From positions 1-8,015 of the forward strand of contig JAEZCJ010000156.1 of NCBI GenBank assembly GCA_023433615.1: a stretch of DNA of 8,015 nt, read 5' to 3'. How positions within the stretch are numbered: the stretch's first letter is position 1; each line of letters starts with the position of its first letter. Positions 1-6,348 of this stretch are shown piece by piece. Below the pieces are notes generated by a model. It saw only the letters and a list, made by a program, of their open reading frames with translations, did no database searches and was not told where the DNA came from. This DNA comes from Bacillota bacterium (GTDB taxonomy: Bacteria; Bacillota; Bacilli; Paenibacillales; Paenibacillaceae). The position numbers and the translations under genes are program-made.

Positions 1-125
1 TTTCGTCGATACGCTTCTACGCACAGATTTCGCCATGCGCAGGTATCCTAGCTACGCGGGGGCTTGGCCCCTCCCGCGACCGGACTTTCGCCGGCTAGAA
101 GATGCGTGCTTAGCTGGGCACGCCA
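1..125. other. unassigned edge region with nested inverted repeats
   Basis: I see no convincing coding region here. The stretch holds several short complementary arms that could fold. CTAGC (48-52) can pair with GCTAG (94-98). Inside it, CGCGGG (55-60) can pair with CCCGCG (73-78), and CCGG (80-83) with CCGG (91-94). A separate GCGTGC (104-109) can pair with GCACGC (118-123). A closing stem with two inner hairpins is the shape of a small structured RNA or an RNA 3' end, but I could not match it to any riboswitch, tRNA or other family I know. In a GC-rich sequence such short stems also arise by chance. The left neighbour is outside the window. Confidence 0.3.
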
Positions 126-127
126 CA

Positions 128-163
128 ACAAAAAAAGAACAACCGCCTGCGGCGGTTGTTCTT
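128..163 (-). terminator. intrinsic terminator of the cold-shock gene
   Basis: A perfect 13-bp inverted repeat pairs AAGAACAACCGCC (135-147) with GGCGGTTGTTCTT (151-163) around a 3-base loop. On the minus strand the stem is followed by a run of T residues (the A run at 130-136 on the plus strand). It lies 21 bases past the stop codon of the cold-shock gene, as expected for a rho-independent terminator of that short transcript. Confidence 0.93.
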
Positions 164-184
164 GTATGGGGAGCGGTCCGTACG

Positions 185-385
185 TTACAGCTTAACGACG
201 TTCTCGGCTTGCGCGCCGCGGTTGCCTTGCACGATGTTGAATTCTACGCGCTGACCTTCGTCAAGCGTCTTGAATCCTTCGCCTTGGATCGCGCTGAAGT
301 GCACGAATACGTCTTCCCCGTTCTCGACTTGAATAAACCCGTAACCTTTTTCTGCATTGAACCATTTCACTGTACCGGTCTGCAT
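185..385 (-). CDS. csp: cold-shock protein, CspA/CspB family
   Basis: This is a 66-residue single-domain cold-shock protein, the usual length of the family. It starts MQTGTVKWFNAEKGYGFI and carries both nucleic-acid binding motifs: RNP1 KGYGFI (residues 13-18) and RNP2 VFVHF (26-30). Such proteins form a five-stranded OB-fold barrel that binds single-stranded RNA or DNA in the cytoplasm and melts mRNA structure, especially after a temperature drop. The start is the ATG at 383-385, preceded by GGAGGT (393-398) seven bases upstream. The reading frame stays open upstream to about 541, but that part has no cold-shock homology and is leader RNA. The gene appears monocistronic, with its own promoter (638-666) and a strong terminator. 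Several paralogues usually exist per genome, so I give no letter. Confidence 0.97.
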   Translation of the reverse strand: MQTGTVKWFNAEKGYGFIQVENGEDVFVHFSAIQGEGFKTLDEGQRVEFNIVQGNRGAQAENVVKL

Positions 386-631
386 GTTGAAAACCTCCAT
401 CAAAAATGTTGTTATGCATTCAAAAAATCGCATCGCCATTAGGATATCTAAAATTGAAGCAGATAATCCTAATGATAATACGATTATGAACTTCATATGC
501 GATTTCCATTCACAAAAAAGGCTCCGTCCTTTATCGTTCAAAACAACGAAAGCCCTGCCTCTCTTCCATCCTTGCGGCTCCTAAGACCGCGCCAGTGCGA
601 GTTGACACTTAAAGCGAATGTTTACTCAAGT
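386..631 (-). promoter_or_regulatory. long structured 5' leader of the cold-shock gene
   Basis: About 245 nt separate the predicted transcription start (near 631) from the start codon. Two nested stems are visible. An outer perfect 9-bp stem pairs AAATCGCAT (425-433) with ATGCGATTT (497-505). An inner stem pairs ATTAGGATATCT (438-449) with AGATAATCCTAAT (461-473), with one bulged base. The ribosome site (393-398) lies just 3' of this structure in the mRNA. Known cold-shock genes have long leaders that refold with temperature and control translation and mRNA stability, and this leader fits that pattern. The thermosensing role is inferred from family and position. Confidence 0.65.
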
Positions 632-637
632 TTATTA

Positions 638-666
638 ATTATAGCAGATCGCCTCTAACATCGCAA
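638..666 (-). promoter_or_regulatory. sigma-A type promoter of the cold-shock gene
   Basis: On the minus strand there is a perfect -10 box TATAAT (638-643), and exactly 17 bases upstream a -35 box TTGCGA (661-666, four of six matches). Transcription would start near 631 and run left into the long csp leader. Confidence 0.75.
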
Positions 667-714
667 CTAAAATTGAAATGTTCGGGTATTGACCGGATTA
701 TTCGCATTCGTCGC

Positions 715-744
715 TTGACAATGATACAATATGTATCATACATT
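715..744 (+). promoter_or_regulatory. promoter of the XRE regulator gene
   Basis: A consensus -35 TTGACA lies at 715-720. The best-spaced -10 is TACATT (739-744), with an 18-base spacer. A better looking TACAAT (725-730) is only four bases from the -35 and cannot pair with it. Transcription would start near 751. The spacer is filled by a perfect palindrome, described separately. Confidence 0.6.
721..739. promoter_or_regulatory. 19-bp operator-like palindrome in the xre promoter
   Basis: ATGATACA (721-728) and TGTATCAT (732-739) form a perfect 8-bp inverted repeat around the three bases ATA. It sits exactly between the -35 and -10 boxes, where a bound repressor would block RNA polymerase. XRE-type repressors bind sites of this size and symmetry, and the GATAC/GTATC half-sites resemble what I recall for the Bacillus PBSX repressor Xre. 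The simplest reading is autorepression by the product of the adjacent gene. The palindrome is visible directly, but its binding protein is an inference. Confidence 0.7.
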
Positions 745-822
745 ACTAGTAGTAGGGTTTGGGTCGGTTATCGCTACTACAGCTAGTGCCGCAGTAATAT
801 CTAGAGTAAGGAGTTAATGGAC

Positions 823-1149
823 ATGACGACGATGGGTGATCGATTACGAGAGCTTCGCCTTCGCAAGAACATATCGCAAGAGGAGGTTGCCAAGCATATC
901 GGCATTACGCGTTCCGCGTACAGCCATTATGAGATTAACAACCGTCAGCCGGTATACGATACGTTAATTAAGCTGTCCGCCTTCTTTGACGTTTCGCTTG
1001 ACTACATTATCGGGGGCGATCCTGTCAAGGAAGGCCAGCCGATGCCGCCGGACACGGTCGAGATCGTCAAGCTGCTGAGCGGAATGGATCAGAAGACGAG
1101 AAAAGCCTCCATCGATAAGATGATGGAGGTCATTCGTCAAGCGGAATAG
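823..1149 (+). CDS. XRE-family helix-turn-helix transcriptional regulator
   Basis: This small DNA-binding protein (108 residues from the chosen start) has an N-terminal Cro/C1-type helix-turn-helix: GDRLRELRLRKNISQEEVAKHIGITRSAYSHYE and on to FDVSLDYIIGG, about residues 4-64. A short acidic, Lys/Arg-rich tail (about 65-108) may mediate dimerisation. There is no peptidase or sensor domain. AAGGAG (808-813) lies nine bases before the ATG at 823 but only three before the ATG at 817, so I prefer 823; an annotation starting at 817 would add two residues. The gene is monocistronic, divergent from csp and convergent with the PAP2 gene, whose stop is 21 bases away. The palindrome in its promoter suggests autoregulation. 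Proteins of this class repress phage, biofilm, sporulation or stress genes; the target here cannot be told. Confidence 0.93.
   Translation: MTTMGDRLRELRLRKNISQEEVAKHIGITRSAYSHYEINNRQPVYDTLIKLSAFFDVSLDYIIGGDPVKEGQPMPPDTVEIVKLLSGMDQKTRKASIDKMMEVIRQAE
1101..1129 (-). terminator. possible terminator of the kinase-phosphatase operon, inside xre
   Basis: CCTCCATC (1106-1113) and GATGGAGG (1122-1129) form a perfect 8-bp inverted repeat with an 8-base loop. On the minus strand the stem is followed by C and then TTTTC (1100-1104). It lies about 40 bases past the PAP2 stop codon, within the 3' coding end of the convergent xre gene. No other hairpin is evident between the two stop codons. The T run is short, so this may be a weak terminator or a chance repeat. 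Confidence 0.35.
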
Positions 1150-1170
1150 CGGAATAAGAATTATAAGTTG

Positions 1171-1827
1171 TTATGTACGCGCTTTCGAGAGGGCGGCTGC
1201 CGCGCAGACGATCGCGCCGCCAGCCAGGAAGCCGGCCGCAATATCGGTTGCGTAGTGGACTCCGAAGTAGAGTCTGCTCCACCCCATAGCGGCAATCAGC
1301 ACGATTGCCGCCGCGACGACCAGCGTTCGTATTGCAGGATGAATGCGCGACGATCTGGCGAGCATGATCGCGAACAGGAGATACAGCGTCAGCGTCATCA
1401 TCGCGTTCGCGCTGGGGAAGCTGAAGCCGTCCGCTTCGATGCCCCACATCGCGTCAGGCCGTTCGCGCGCTACGAGATGCTTGACGGCTGCATTCAGACC
1501 GTATGCGGCTGCGGTAGACGCCAGCAGCCACGCGCCCTGGCCAATTCCTCTGACTGCAGCGATCACGAGTGACAGCACGACCGTTGCGCCGATGATTGTC
1601 GTCGTATCGCCGAGTGCCGTCAGCCCTTCCCAGAATCCCGTGAACCGATCGCTCACGGTCCCCGCAGCCGCTTCCATAGCGACCTCGTCTGCTCTCGTCA
1701 TCTTATCGAAGCCCGCAGAAGCGCAGTACGCGTAGACTAGCGCGAAGAGCGCCGCACATAGTAAGGCTCCGACCCATAATCCCCTGCTCGACTTGCGTCT
1801 GCTCCAAGATGCCCGTGTAACCACCAT
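1171..1827 (-). CDS. PAP2-family membrane lipid phosphatase with variant motif 2
   Basis: A 218-residue membrane protein of the PAP2 (type 2 phosphatidic acid phosphatase) superfamily. Enzymes of this group remove phosphate from undecaprenyl diphosphate, phosphatidic acid or phosphatidylglycerophosphate at the outer face of the membrane. Hydrophobic stretches lie at about 17-38, 77-92, 98-114, 144-157 and 167-182, with another near 197-212. Motif 1 is K116-x6-R123-P124 (KHLVARERP) and motif 3 is SR(184-185)-x5-H191-x3-D195; both are intact. Motif 2 reads PSAN (138-141) instead of the common PSGH, so the usual histidine is asparagine. The ATG at 1827 follows the kinase stop by three bases, with GGAGGAGG (1836-1843) eight bases upstream, so the two genes are co-transcribed and probably translationally coupled. 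The substrate is not determinable; a BcrC/YodM-like role in carrier-lipid recycling is an inference. Confidence 0.9.
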   Translation of the reverse strand: MVVTRASWSRRKSSRGLWVGALLCAALFALVYAYCASAGFDKMTRADEVAMEAAAGTVSDRFTGFWEGLTALGDTTTIIGATVVLSLVIAAVRGIGQGAWLLASTAAAYGLNAAVKHLVARERPDAMWGIEADGFSFPSANAMMTLTLYLLFAIMLARSSRIHPAIRTLVVAAAIVLIAAMGWSRLYFGVHYATDIAAGFLAGGAIVCAAAALSKART

Positions 1828-1830
1828 TCG

Positions 1831-3924
1831 TTACGCCTCCTCCTTCGTGGCCGGCAGGACGATTCTGAATGTCGTGCCCTGTCCCGGCTCGCTCGCCGCT
1901 TCGATCGTCCCGTTATGCAGCTCGATAATTTCCTTCACGATGGCCAATCCGATACCGCTGCCCGAATCCTTCGATGCACGCGGTTTATCCTTCTTATAGA
2001 ACCGGTCGAATAAGTAAGGCATGTCCTCTTCCGAGATGCCCTCCCCGGTATCCGAGACCGAGAGCTCCAGCCTGCCCGGCTCTTCCATGAATCTGAAGCC
2101 GACCGTGAGACGTCCTCCTGCATGCATGTATTTCAAGGCATTGTATACCAGATTCGCGAGCACTTGATTCATTCGTCCTTCGTCGATGCTCACGCGAACC
2201 CGATCCCAGCCGACCGCTTCACCCTCGGCGGCGCCATCGCCCATCCCTTCAACCGCGAATGCCATGCCGCGGCTCTCGACGTCCAGGCCGAAGCTGTCGC
2301 GGATGAGGTACGCCCATTGCTGAACGGATACCGGCTCGATTCGAAGCGGCACTTGTCCGGATTCCAGCTTCGCGAGCTCGAATAAATCGCCGATCAGGCG
2401 ATTGAGTCCCCCGATCTTGCCCAGCGCCATTCGAATATATTGGCCCTGCTGCTCGACGCCTTGCACCACGCCGTCCTGCAGCGCTTCCAAGTAGCCCTGA
2501 ATGAGCGTCATCGGCGTGCGCAAGTCATGCGAAATATTCGTCATGAGGTGCCGGCGCGATCGCTCCATCCGCTCGAGACGCCGGTTCGTCGCTTCGAGAT
2601 TTTCCTTCGATCTGCGCAGCGCGTCGGTCCGCTCCTCGATGCGGTCTTCGAGGTGCAGGTTCAGCTCCCGCAGCGCGCCGGAAATCGTCTCGACCTTGCG
2701 CAGCGCGCCGGAGAAGCGGCTAGACAGAATGACTGCCTGCATGAGGATGAAGAAGAACAATCCGATCGGCACAAGCTCCGTCGTCATATACCATTCGTTA
2801 TAATATACCATATCATTGAGGACAGTCAGCGTAAACACGAATACGCCGATCAGTACGAAGCCTGCTCCGTCCCTGTTCCTGCGCTTGGCCGTGAACAGCG
2901 CATACAGAATGAATAAGCTCACGGCGACGATGAACAGCTGAAATACGGATAGCAGCCGGGAGTAATGATAAGCCGGAAACAGCAGCACCGCCGAGCATAA
3001 CATCATCGAGCAATTCACGATCGCTCTTCCGACCCGTTTGGATGCTTCGCGCGGGAAGAGCGAGAATATGTACATATAGGCGGACAATGCGCTAAGCGTC
3101 AGGGAGGCATAATCGATCTTCAGTCCCGTCTCCCAAGACAGTCCCGGTATCCAACGTTGCAGCAGCGTCTCCCCCGTCACGATCGTGCGGAGTCCGATGA
3201 AGATGCACAGCAGGCCGAAGTGTAGGGTGAACGATTCCTCGCGCCTCCTGGCGAACAGCGCGATATGATAGAGACCGACGATGGTCAAGCTGCCGAACAG
3301 TACCATGCTCTGCGCGGTCAGGCGCGTCTGGTGCTCGATCATGTCGGATGTCGCGCCGAGCTTCGGGTCTACCCAGATGCCGCCGCGGCGGTGATGATAA
3401 TTCGATACTTGGAGGAGCAGCTCGATCTCCCCGCTCTTCGGCATGACGAATGTCGCCAGCTGGGGGGATTGCGATGCGACCGCATCCTGCTCCGTGGCCG
3501 ATACGATGCCTCTCGAGGCGATCCCCTCACCGTTCACGAGCAGCTTATAAGCCGTAAACACGTTCGGAATCCGAATCGATAAGGTCGGTTCGTCCGTCTC
3601 CGCCAGCACCAAGAGACGATAGGTACCGTACCCCTTCCCATGGCGAATCCCGAACGCCCCCTCGTAATTATTCCAAGTACCCGGCACGACGACTTGCGCA
3701 GCATTGCCTCCCGCCCCATCGACCGAAGTCAGCAGCTGATTGGGATAGAAAGTCCAAGTACCGCGCAGGTCCACCCTGCCGTCTTGCTCGAAGCGCCATT
3801 CGCGCAGATCCAGCACGCCGCCCTTCGCCCTCGGCTCCTCATGGCGTTCCGGCATGCCGCAGCCGGAGACGATTCCGAGAAGGATGACGGCAAGAACGGA
3901 AGCCAGCAGCCTGTATCGTGCCAA
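1831..3924 (-). CDS. 7TM-DISM sensor histidine kinase with lipobox-like signal peptide
   Basis: A 697-residue hybrid membrane sensor. An N-terminal signal peptide ends in VSGC (19-22), which fits a lipoprotein lipobox. Residues about 36-195 form an extracellular jelly-roll, sugar-binding-like domain (RGTWTFYPNQLL, VPGTWNNYEG, TYRL) of 7TMR-DISM sensors. About 204-402 hold roughly seven membrane helices. A charged coiled coil (about 407-455) leads to the HisKA dimerisation helix with the phosphorylated H466 (NISHDLRTP). The HATPase_c domain shows an N-box (NLVYNALKY, 591-599), G1 DTGEGI (625-630), F-box LFDRFYK (638-644) and G2 GSGIGL (655-660), all intact. There is no receiver domain. The start is a TTG (3922-3924) with AAGGAGG seven bases upstream; no in-frame ATG is placed as well. 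It is divergent from the OmpR regulator, its probable partner. The ligand is unknown; an envelope or glycan-related signal is an inference. Confidence 0.95.
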   Translation of the reverse strand: MARYRLLASVLAVILLGIVSGCGMPERHEEPRAKGGVLDLREWRFEQDGRVDLRGTWTFYPNQLLTSVDGAGGNAAQVVVPGTWNNYEGAFGIRHGKGYGTYRLLVLAETDEPTLSIRIPNVFTAYKLLVNGEGIASRGIVSATEQDAVASQSPQLATFVMPKSGEIELLLQVSNYHHRRGGIWVDPKLGATSDMIEHQTRLTAQSMVLFGSLTIVGLYHIALFARRREESFTLHFGLLCIFIGLRTIVTGETLLQRWIPGLSWETGLKIDYASLTLSALSAYMYIFSLFPREASKRVGRAIVNCSMMLCSAVLLFPAYHYSRLLSVFQLFIVAVSLFILYALFTAKRRNRDGAGFVLIGVFVFTLTVLNDMVYYNEWYMTTELVPIGLFFFILMQAVILSSRFSGALRKVETISGALRELNLHLEDRIEERTDALRRSKENLEATNRRLERMERSRRHLMTNISHDLRTPMTLIQGYLEALQDGVVQGVEQQGQYIRMALGKIGGLNRLIGDLFELAKLESGQVPLRIEPVSVQQWAYLIRDSFGLDVESRGMAFAVEGMGDGAAEGEAVGWDRVRVSIDEGRMNQVLANLVYNALKYMHAGGRLTVGFRFMEEPGRLELSVSDTGEGISEEDMPYLFDRFYKKDKPRASKDSGSGIGLAIVKEIIELHNGTIEAASEPGQGTTFRIVLPATKEEA

Positions 3925-3943
3925 GCCAATTCCTCCTTATGCA

Positions 3944-3973
3944 TTGCTTACGTCTCCTGCCATTCGTTATAAT
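3944..3973 (+). promoter_or_regulatory. promoter of the response-regulator operon
   Basis: The 75-base gap between the divergent kinase and regulator genes contains a perfect -10 TATAAT (3968-3973), with TTGCTT (3944-3949, only three consensus matches) 18 bases upstream as the best -35. Transcription would start near 3980, giving a leader of about 20 bases. The weak -35 suggests help from an activator, possibly the regulator itself. The opposite strand over the same bases reads TATTAT, so the kinase promoter may overlap, but I see no good -35 for it. Confidence 0.5.
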
Positions 3974-3999
3974 AGGGGGAATAGCAAGGAGGAGAAAGT

Positions 4000-4725
4000 A
4001 TGGAAGATATCTCCATTCTGGTTGTCGACGATGAACGTGAAATTACGGAACTGCTCAGTCTTTACTTGACTCGGGAAGGCTACTCGGTGCACCTGGCCGA
4101 TAACGGAGCAGATGCCGTAAGATTGGCCGAATCGCTGCAGCCGAATCTCATCGTGCTCGATATACAGCTTGGCCAGATGGACGGGATCGAAGCATGCCGC
4201 CGAATCCGCGAGCATTCCGATGTGCCGATCTTATTCGTCAGCTGCAAAGACGACGATAACGACATTATACACGGCTTGTCCGTCGGCGGCGACGATTATA
4301 TGACGAAGCCGTTCAGTCCGCGTCAGCTTGTCGCGCGCGTTCAAGCTCAGCTTCGGCGGCAGGCGCTTCGCGCGGACGCGAAGGCGGCGAATCAATCGCT
4401 GACGTTCGACGGCCTGACGATCGATACCGCGGCGCGCACCGTCGAGATCGATGGACGGAGCATCACGCTGTCCGTCAAGGAGTTCGACCTGCTGTCGTAT
4501 CTCGCCCATCATCCCAATCAAGCCTTCCGTCTCGACGACTTGTATCAGGTCGTCTGGGGTGCGGAGAGCATCGGCGACACGCGCACGCTAATGGTACATA
4601 TCAGCAATCTCCGCAAAAAAATCGAGTGCGACCCCGCCAAACCGCGCTATATCCACACGGTAAGGGGTATCGGCTACAAATTCGACGCCAAGGAAGGACA
4701 GACGAAGACGCATGTACATCGCTGA
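4000..4725 (+). CDS. OmpR/PhoB-family response regulator
   Basis: A 241-residue two-domain regulator. The receiver domain (about 5-117) has the acidic pair D10-D11, the phosphoacceptor D54 (IVLDIQLGQMDG), the switch residue S81 and the conserved K103-P104 (MTKPF). The C-terminal winged helix (about 130-232) is of OmpR type: SVKEFDLLSYLAHHPNQAF, the recognition-helix region TRTLMVHISNLRKKIE, and the wing YIHTVRGIGYKF. It binds DNA when phosphorylated. The ATG at 4000 follows AAGGAGG (3986-3992) by seven bases. The kinase gene starts 75 bases away on the other strand, so the two are very likely a cognate pair, though divergent rather than in one operon. Its 3' end overlaps the next gene by 14 bases, which suggests co-transcription with the downstream genes. 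Confidence 0.97.
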   Translation: MEDISILVVDDEREITELLSLYLTREGYSVHLADNGADAVRLAESLQPNLIVLDIQLGQMDGIEACRRIREHSDVPILFVSCKDDDNDIIHGLSVGGDDYMTKPFSPRQLVARVQAQLRRQALRADAKAANQSLTFDGLTIDTAARTVEIDGRSITLSVKEFDLLSYLAHHPNQAFRLDDLYQVVWGAESIGDTRTLMVHISNLRKKIECDPAKPRYIHTVRGIGYKFDAKEGQTKTHVHR

Positions 4726-5578
4726 TCAATGGACAGACTATGAAGTAATCGATACAGGAGGCGGAGAGAAGCTGGAACGCTGGGGCGATATCGTCCTCCG
4801 GCGTCCCGATCCGCAGATCATCTGGCCGATCGCCAAGGAGACCCCGGAATGGAAGAACGCGCATGCGCACTACCATCGGAGCAGCTCCGGCGGAGGCCAA
4901 TGGGAATTCAAGCAGCAGCTGCCTGAGCAATGGACGATCACCTACGCGAATCGCCTGAAATTCACGATCCGGCCGACGAACTTCAAGCACACGGGACTAT
5001 TCCCCGAGCAAGCGGTCAATTGGAGCTGGATGATGGATAAGATTCGCGCCGCCGATCGTCCGATTCGGGTACTCAATCTGTTCGCTTATACGGGCGGCGC
5101 GACCGTTGCCGCCGCATCGGCCGGCGCGGAAGTATGCCATGTGGACGCTGCTAAGGGCATGGTGCAGTGGGCCAAGGAGAATGCGGCCCTATCCGGCCTG
5201 TCCGATCGGCCGATCCGCTTCATTACCGACGACGTATTCAAGTTCGTCCAGCGCGAACAGCGCCGCGGCAAGCAATACGATGCCATCATCATGGATCCGC
5301 CTTCCTACGGACGCGGACCGAACGGCGAAACCTGGAAGCTTGAAGCCAACTTGTATCCGTTCCTCGAATTCTGCAGCACGATATTATCGCCGAATCCGCT
5401 CTTCGTATTGGTGAATTCCTATACGACCGGCCTGTCCCCTTCCGTCTTGCACAACCTGCTCCATCAGACGGTTGGCCGGCAGTATGGCGGCAGCATTTCG
5501 TGCGGCGAGATCGGATTGCCGATTACCCGGTCCGGTCTGAATCTGCCGTGCGGCATATTGGGCCGTTGGGAGGCTTGA
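4712..5578 (+). CDS. class I SAM-dependent methyltransferase, RlmI-like
   Basis: A 288-residue cytoplasmic methyltransferase. The Rossmann-fold SAM-binding motif I is VLNLFAYTGGAT (120-131), the acidic ribose-contact residue is D145 (HVDAAKGMVQWAKEN), an adenine-contact pair is D173-D174, and motif IV is DPPSYGRG (195-202). These features match the catalytic half of RlmI/RlmK-type 23S rRNA methyltransferases. The N-terminal PUA domain of Escherichia coli RlmI is absent; instead about 100 residues (MYIADQWTDYEVIDTGGGEK and on) precede the catalytic domain. The ATG at 4712 lies inside the regulator gene (14-base overlap). The nearest ribosome site (AGGAAGGA, 4691-4698) is 13 bases away, which is long, so translation may depend on coupling. 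rRNA as substrate is inferred from family; the exact base is not known. Confidence 0.88.
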   Translation: MYIADQWTDYEVIDTGGGEKLERWGDIVLRRPDPQIIWPIAKETPEWKNAHAHYHRSSSGGGQWEFKQQLPEQWTITYANRLKFTIRPTNFKHTGLFPEQAVNWSWMMDKIRAADRPIRVLNLFAYTGGATVAAASAGAEVCHVDAAKGMVQWAKENAALSGLSDRPIRFITDDVFKFVQREQRRGKQYDAIIMDPPSYGRGPNGETWKLEANLYPFLEFCSTILSPNPLFVLVNSYTTGLSPSVLHNLLHQTVGRQYGGSISCGEIGLPITRSGLNLPCGILGRWEA

Positions 5579-5583
5579 ATCGA

Positions 5584-6348
5584 TTGGAACCGCAGCTTAA
5601 ACGTACTGGGCAGGATTCGATCGCGGTCCTCTATGAGGACAATCACTTGATTGCAGTCGTGAAGCCGCCAGGCATCCCGACCCAAGCGGACGAATCGAAT
5701 GACCCGGACCTGCTCACGCTCGTCCGAGCAGATCTCAAGCACCGTCATAACAAGCCCGGGAACGTATTCCTCGGGCTTGTCCACCGTCTAGACCGGCCCG
5801 TAGGAGGCGTTATGCTGTTCGCCAAGACCTCGAAGGCCGCCTCTCGCCTGTCAGACGCGATTCGCACGCGCGCGTTCGAGAAAAGCTATATCGCGGTCAC
5901 GGAGACCGTACCGGCAAGAAAGGAAGCCGAATTGAAGCATTATTTGCTGAAGGACGAGAAACGCAACAAGGTGGCGGCTTTCGCGAAGCTCAGAGACGGG
6001 GCCAAAGAAGCCATCCTCGAATACGCCGTCATCGCGGCATCGGGAAGCCGCGCATTGACAGCGGTCCGGCTTCACACCGGACGCCCGCATCAGATTCGCG
6101 TCCAGTTGGCGGCAATCGGATCCCCCATCGTCGGCGACCGCAAGTACGGCAGCGATGCCGACGCGCAAGAGGAGCATCCGTCCACGGCATTGTGGTCAGC
6201 CTACATCGGCGTCCTTCACCCCGTCACGAAGGAATGGATGACGTTCCGCGCGCTTCCCGATCGCTGCGGGGCGTGGGCGCGCTGGTCTGCTGAGCAGTTG
6301 CAAGAGGCTGGCGGCCGATACGCGGCTTCGAAGGGCGGTCGGCCATGA
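5584..6348 (+). CDS. RluA-family RNA pseudouridine synthase
   Basis: This enzyme isomerises uridine to pseudouridine in structured RNA, usually 23S rRNA or tRNA. The catalytic motif HRLDRPVGG holds the active-site Asp (D70 from the chosen start), and the family's KPPGIPTQAD near the N-terminus and HTGRPHQIRVQLAAIGSPIVGD motif are both present. It is a 254-residue stand-alone catalytic domain without the S4 domain of RluD. I place the start at TTG 5584, five bases after the methyltransferase stop and ten after GGGAGG (5568-5573). A TTG at 5575 is too close to that site, and a GTG at 5500 would sit deep in the methyltransferase gene without a ribosome site. The stop overlaps the capA start as ATGA. 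Which uridine is modified cannot be told; pairing with an rRNA methyltransferase suggests ribosome maturation. Confidence 0.9.
   Translation: MEPQLKRTGQDSIAVLYEDNHLIAVVKPPGIPTQADESNDPDLLTLVRADLKHRHNKPGNVFLGLVHRLDRPVGGVMLFAKTSKAASRLSDAIRTRAFEKSYIAVTETVPARKEAELKHYLLKDEKRNKVAAFAKLRDGAKEAILEYAVIAASGSRALTAVRLHTGRPHQIRVQLAAIGSPIVGDRKYGSDADAQEEHPSTALWSAYIGVLHPVTKEWMTFRALPDRCGAWARWSAEQLQEAGGRYAASKGGRP

Noticed and set aside
35..442. Open frame of 135 codons on the plus strand across the csp gene
   Set aside because: It runs through the csp terminator hairpin and antisense to the clearly real cold-shock gene, has no ribosome site, and its translation resembles no family.
386..541. N-terminal extension of the cold-shock protein to 118 residues
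   Set aside because: The extension starts at a TTG, has no cold-shock homology, and would make the protein nearly twice the normal length. The ATG at 385 has an ideal ribosome site, so this stretch is leader RNA.
1168..1735. Plus-strand open frames opposite the PAP2 gene
   Set aside because: They are antisense shadows in a GC-rich gene. The minus-strand frame shows PAP2 motifs and membrane helices.
2440..2916. 158-codon plus-strand frame opposite the kinase gene
   Set aside because: It lies wholly antisense to the kinase region that encodes the coiled coil and membrane helices. It has no ribosome site and an Arg/Gln-rich, non-protein-like composition.
3729..3944. Minus-strand ATG frame starting at 3944 next to the kinase start
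   Set aside because: This ATG is in another frame and leads to a 71-codon shadow. The TTG at 3924, with AAGGAGG seven bases upstream, leads directly into the signal peptide of the kinase.
5500..5583. Upstream GTG start for the pseudouridine synthase
   Set aside because: It would give a 79-base overlap with the methyltransferase gene, has no ribosome site, and adds residues (MRRDRIADYP) unlike the family. TTG at 5584 has GGGAGG at a suitable distance.
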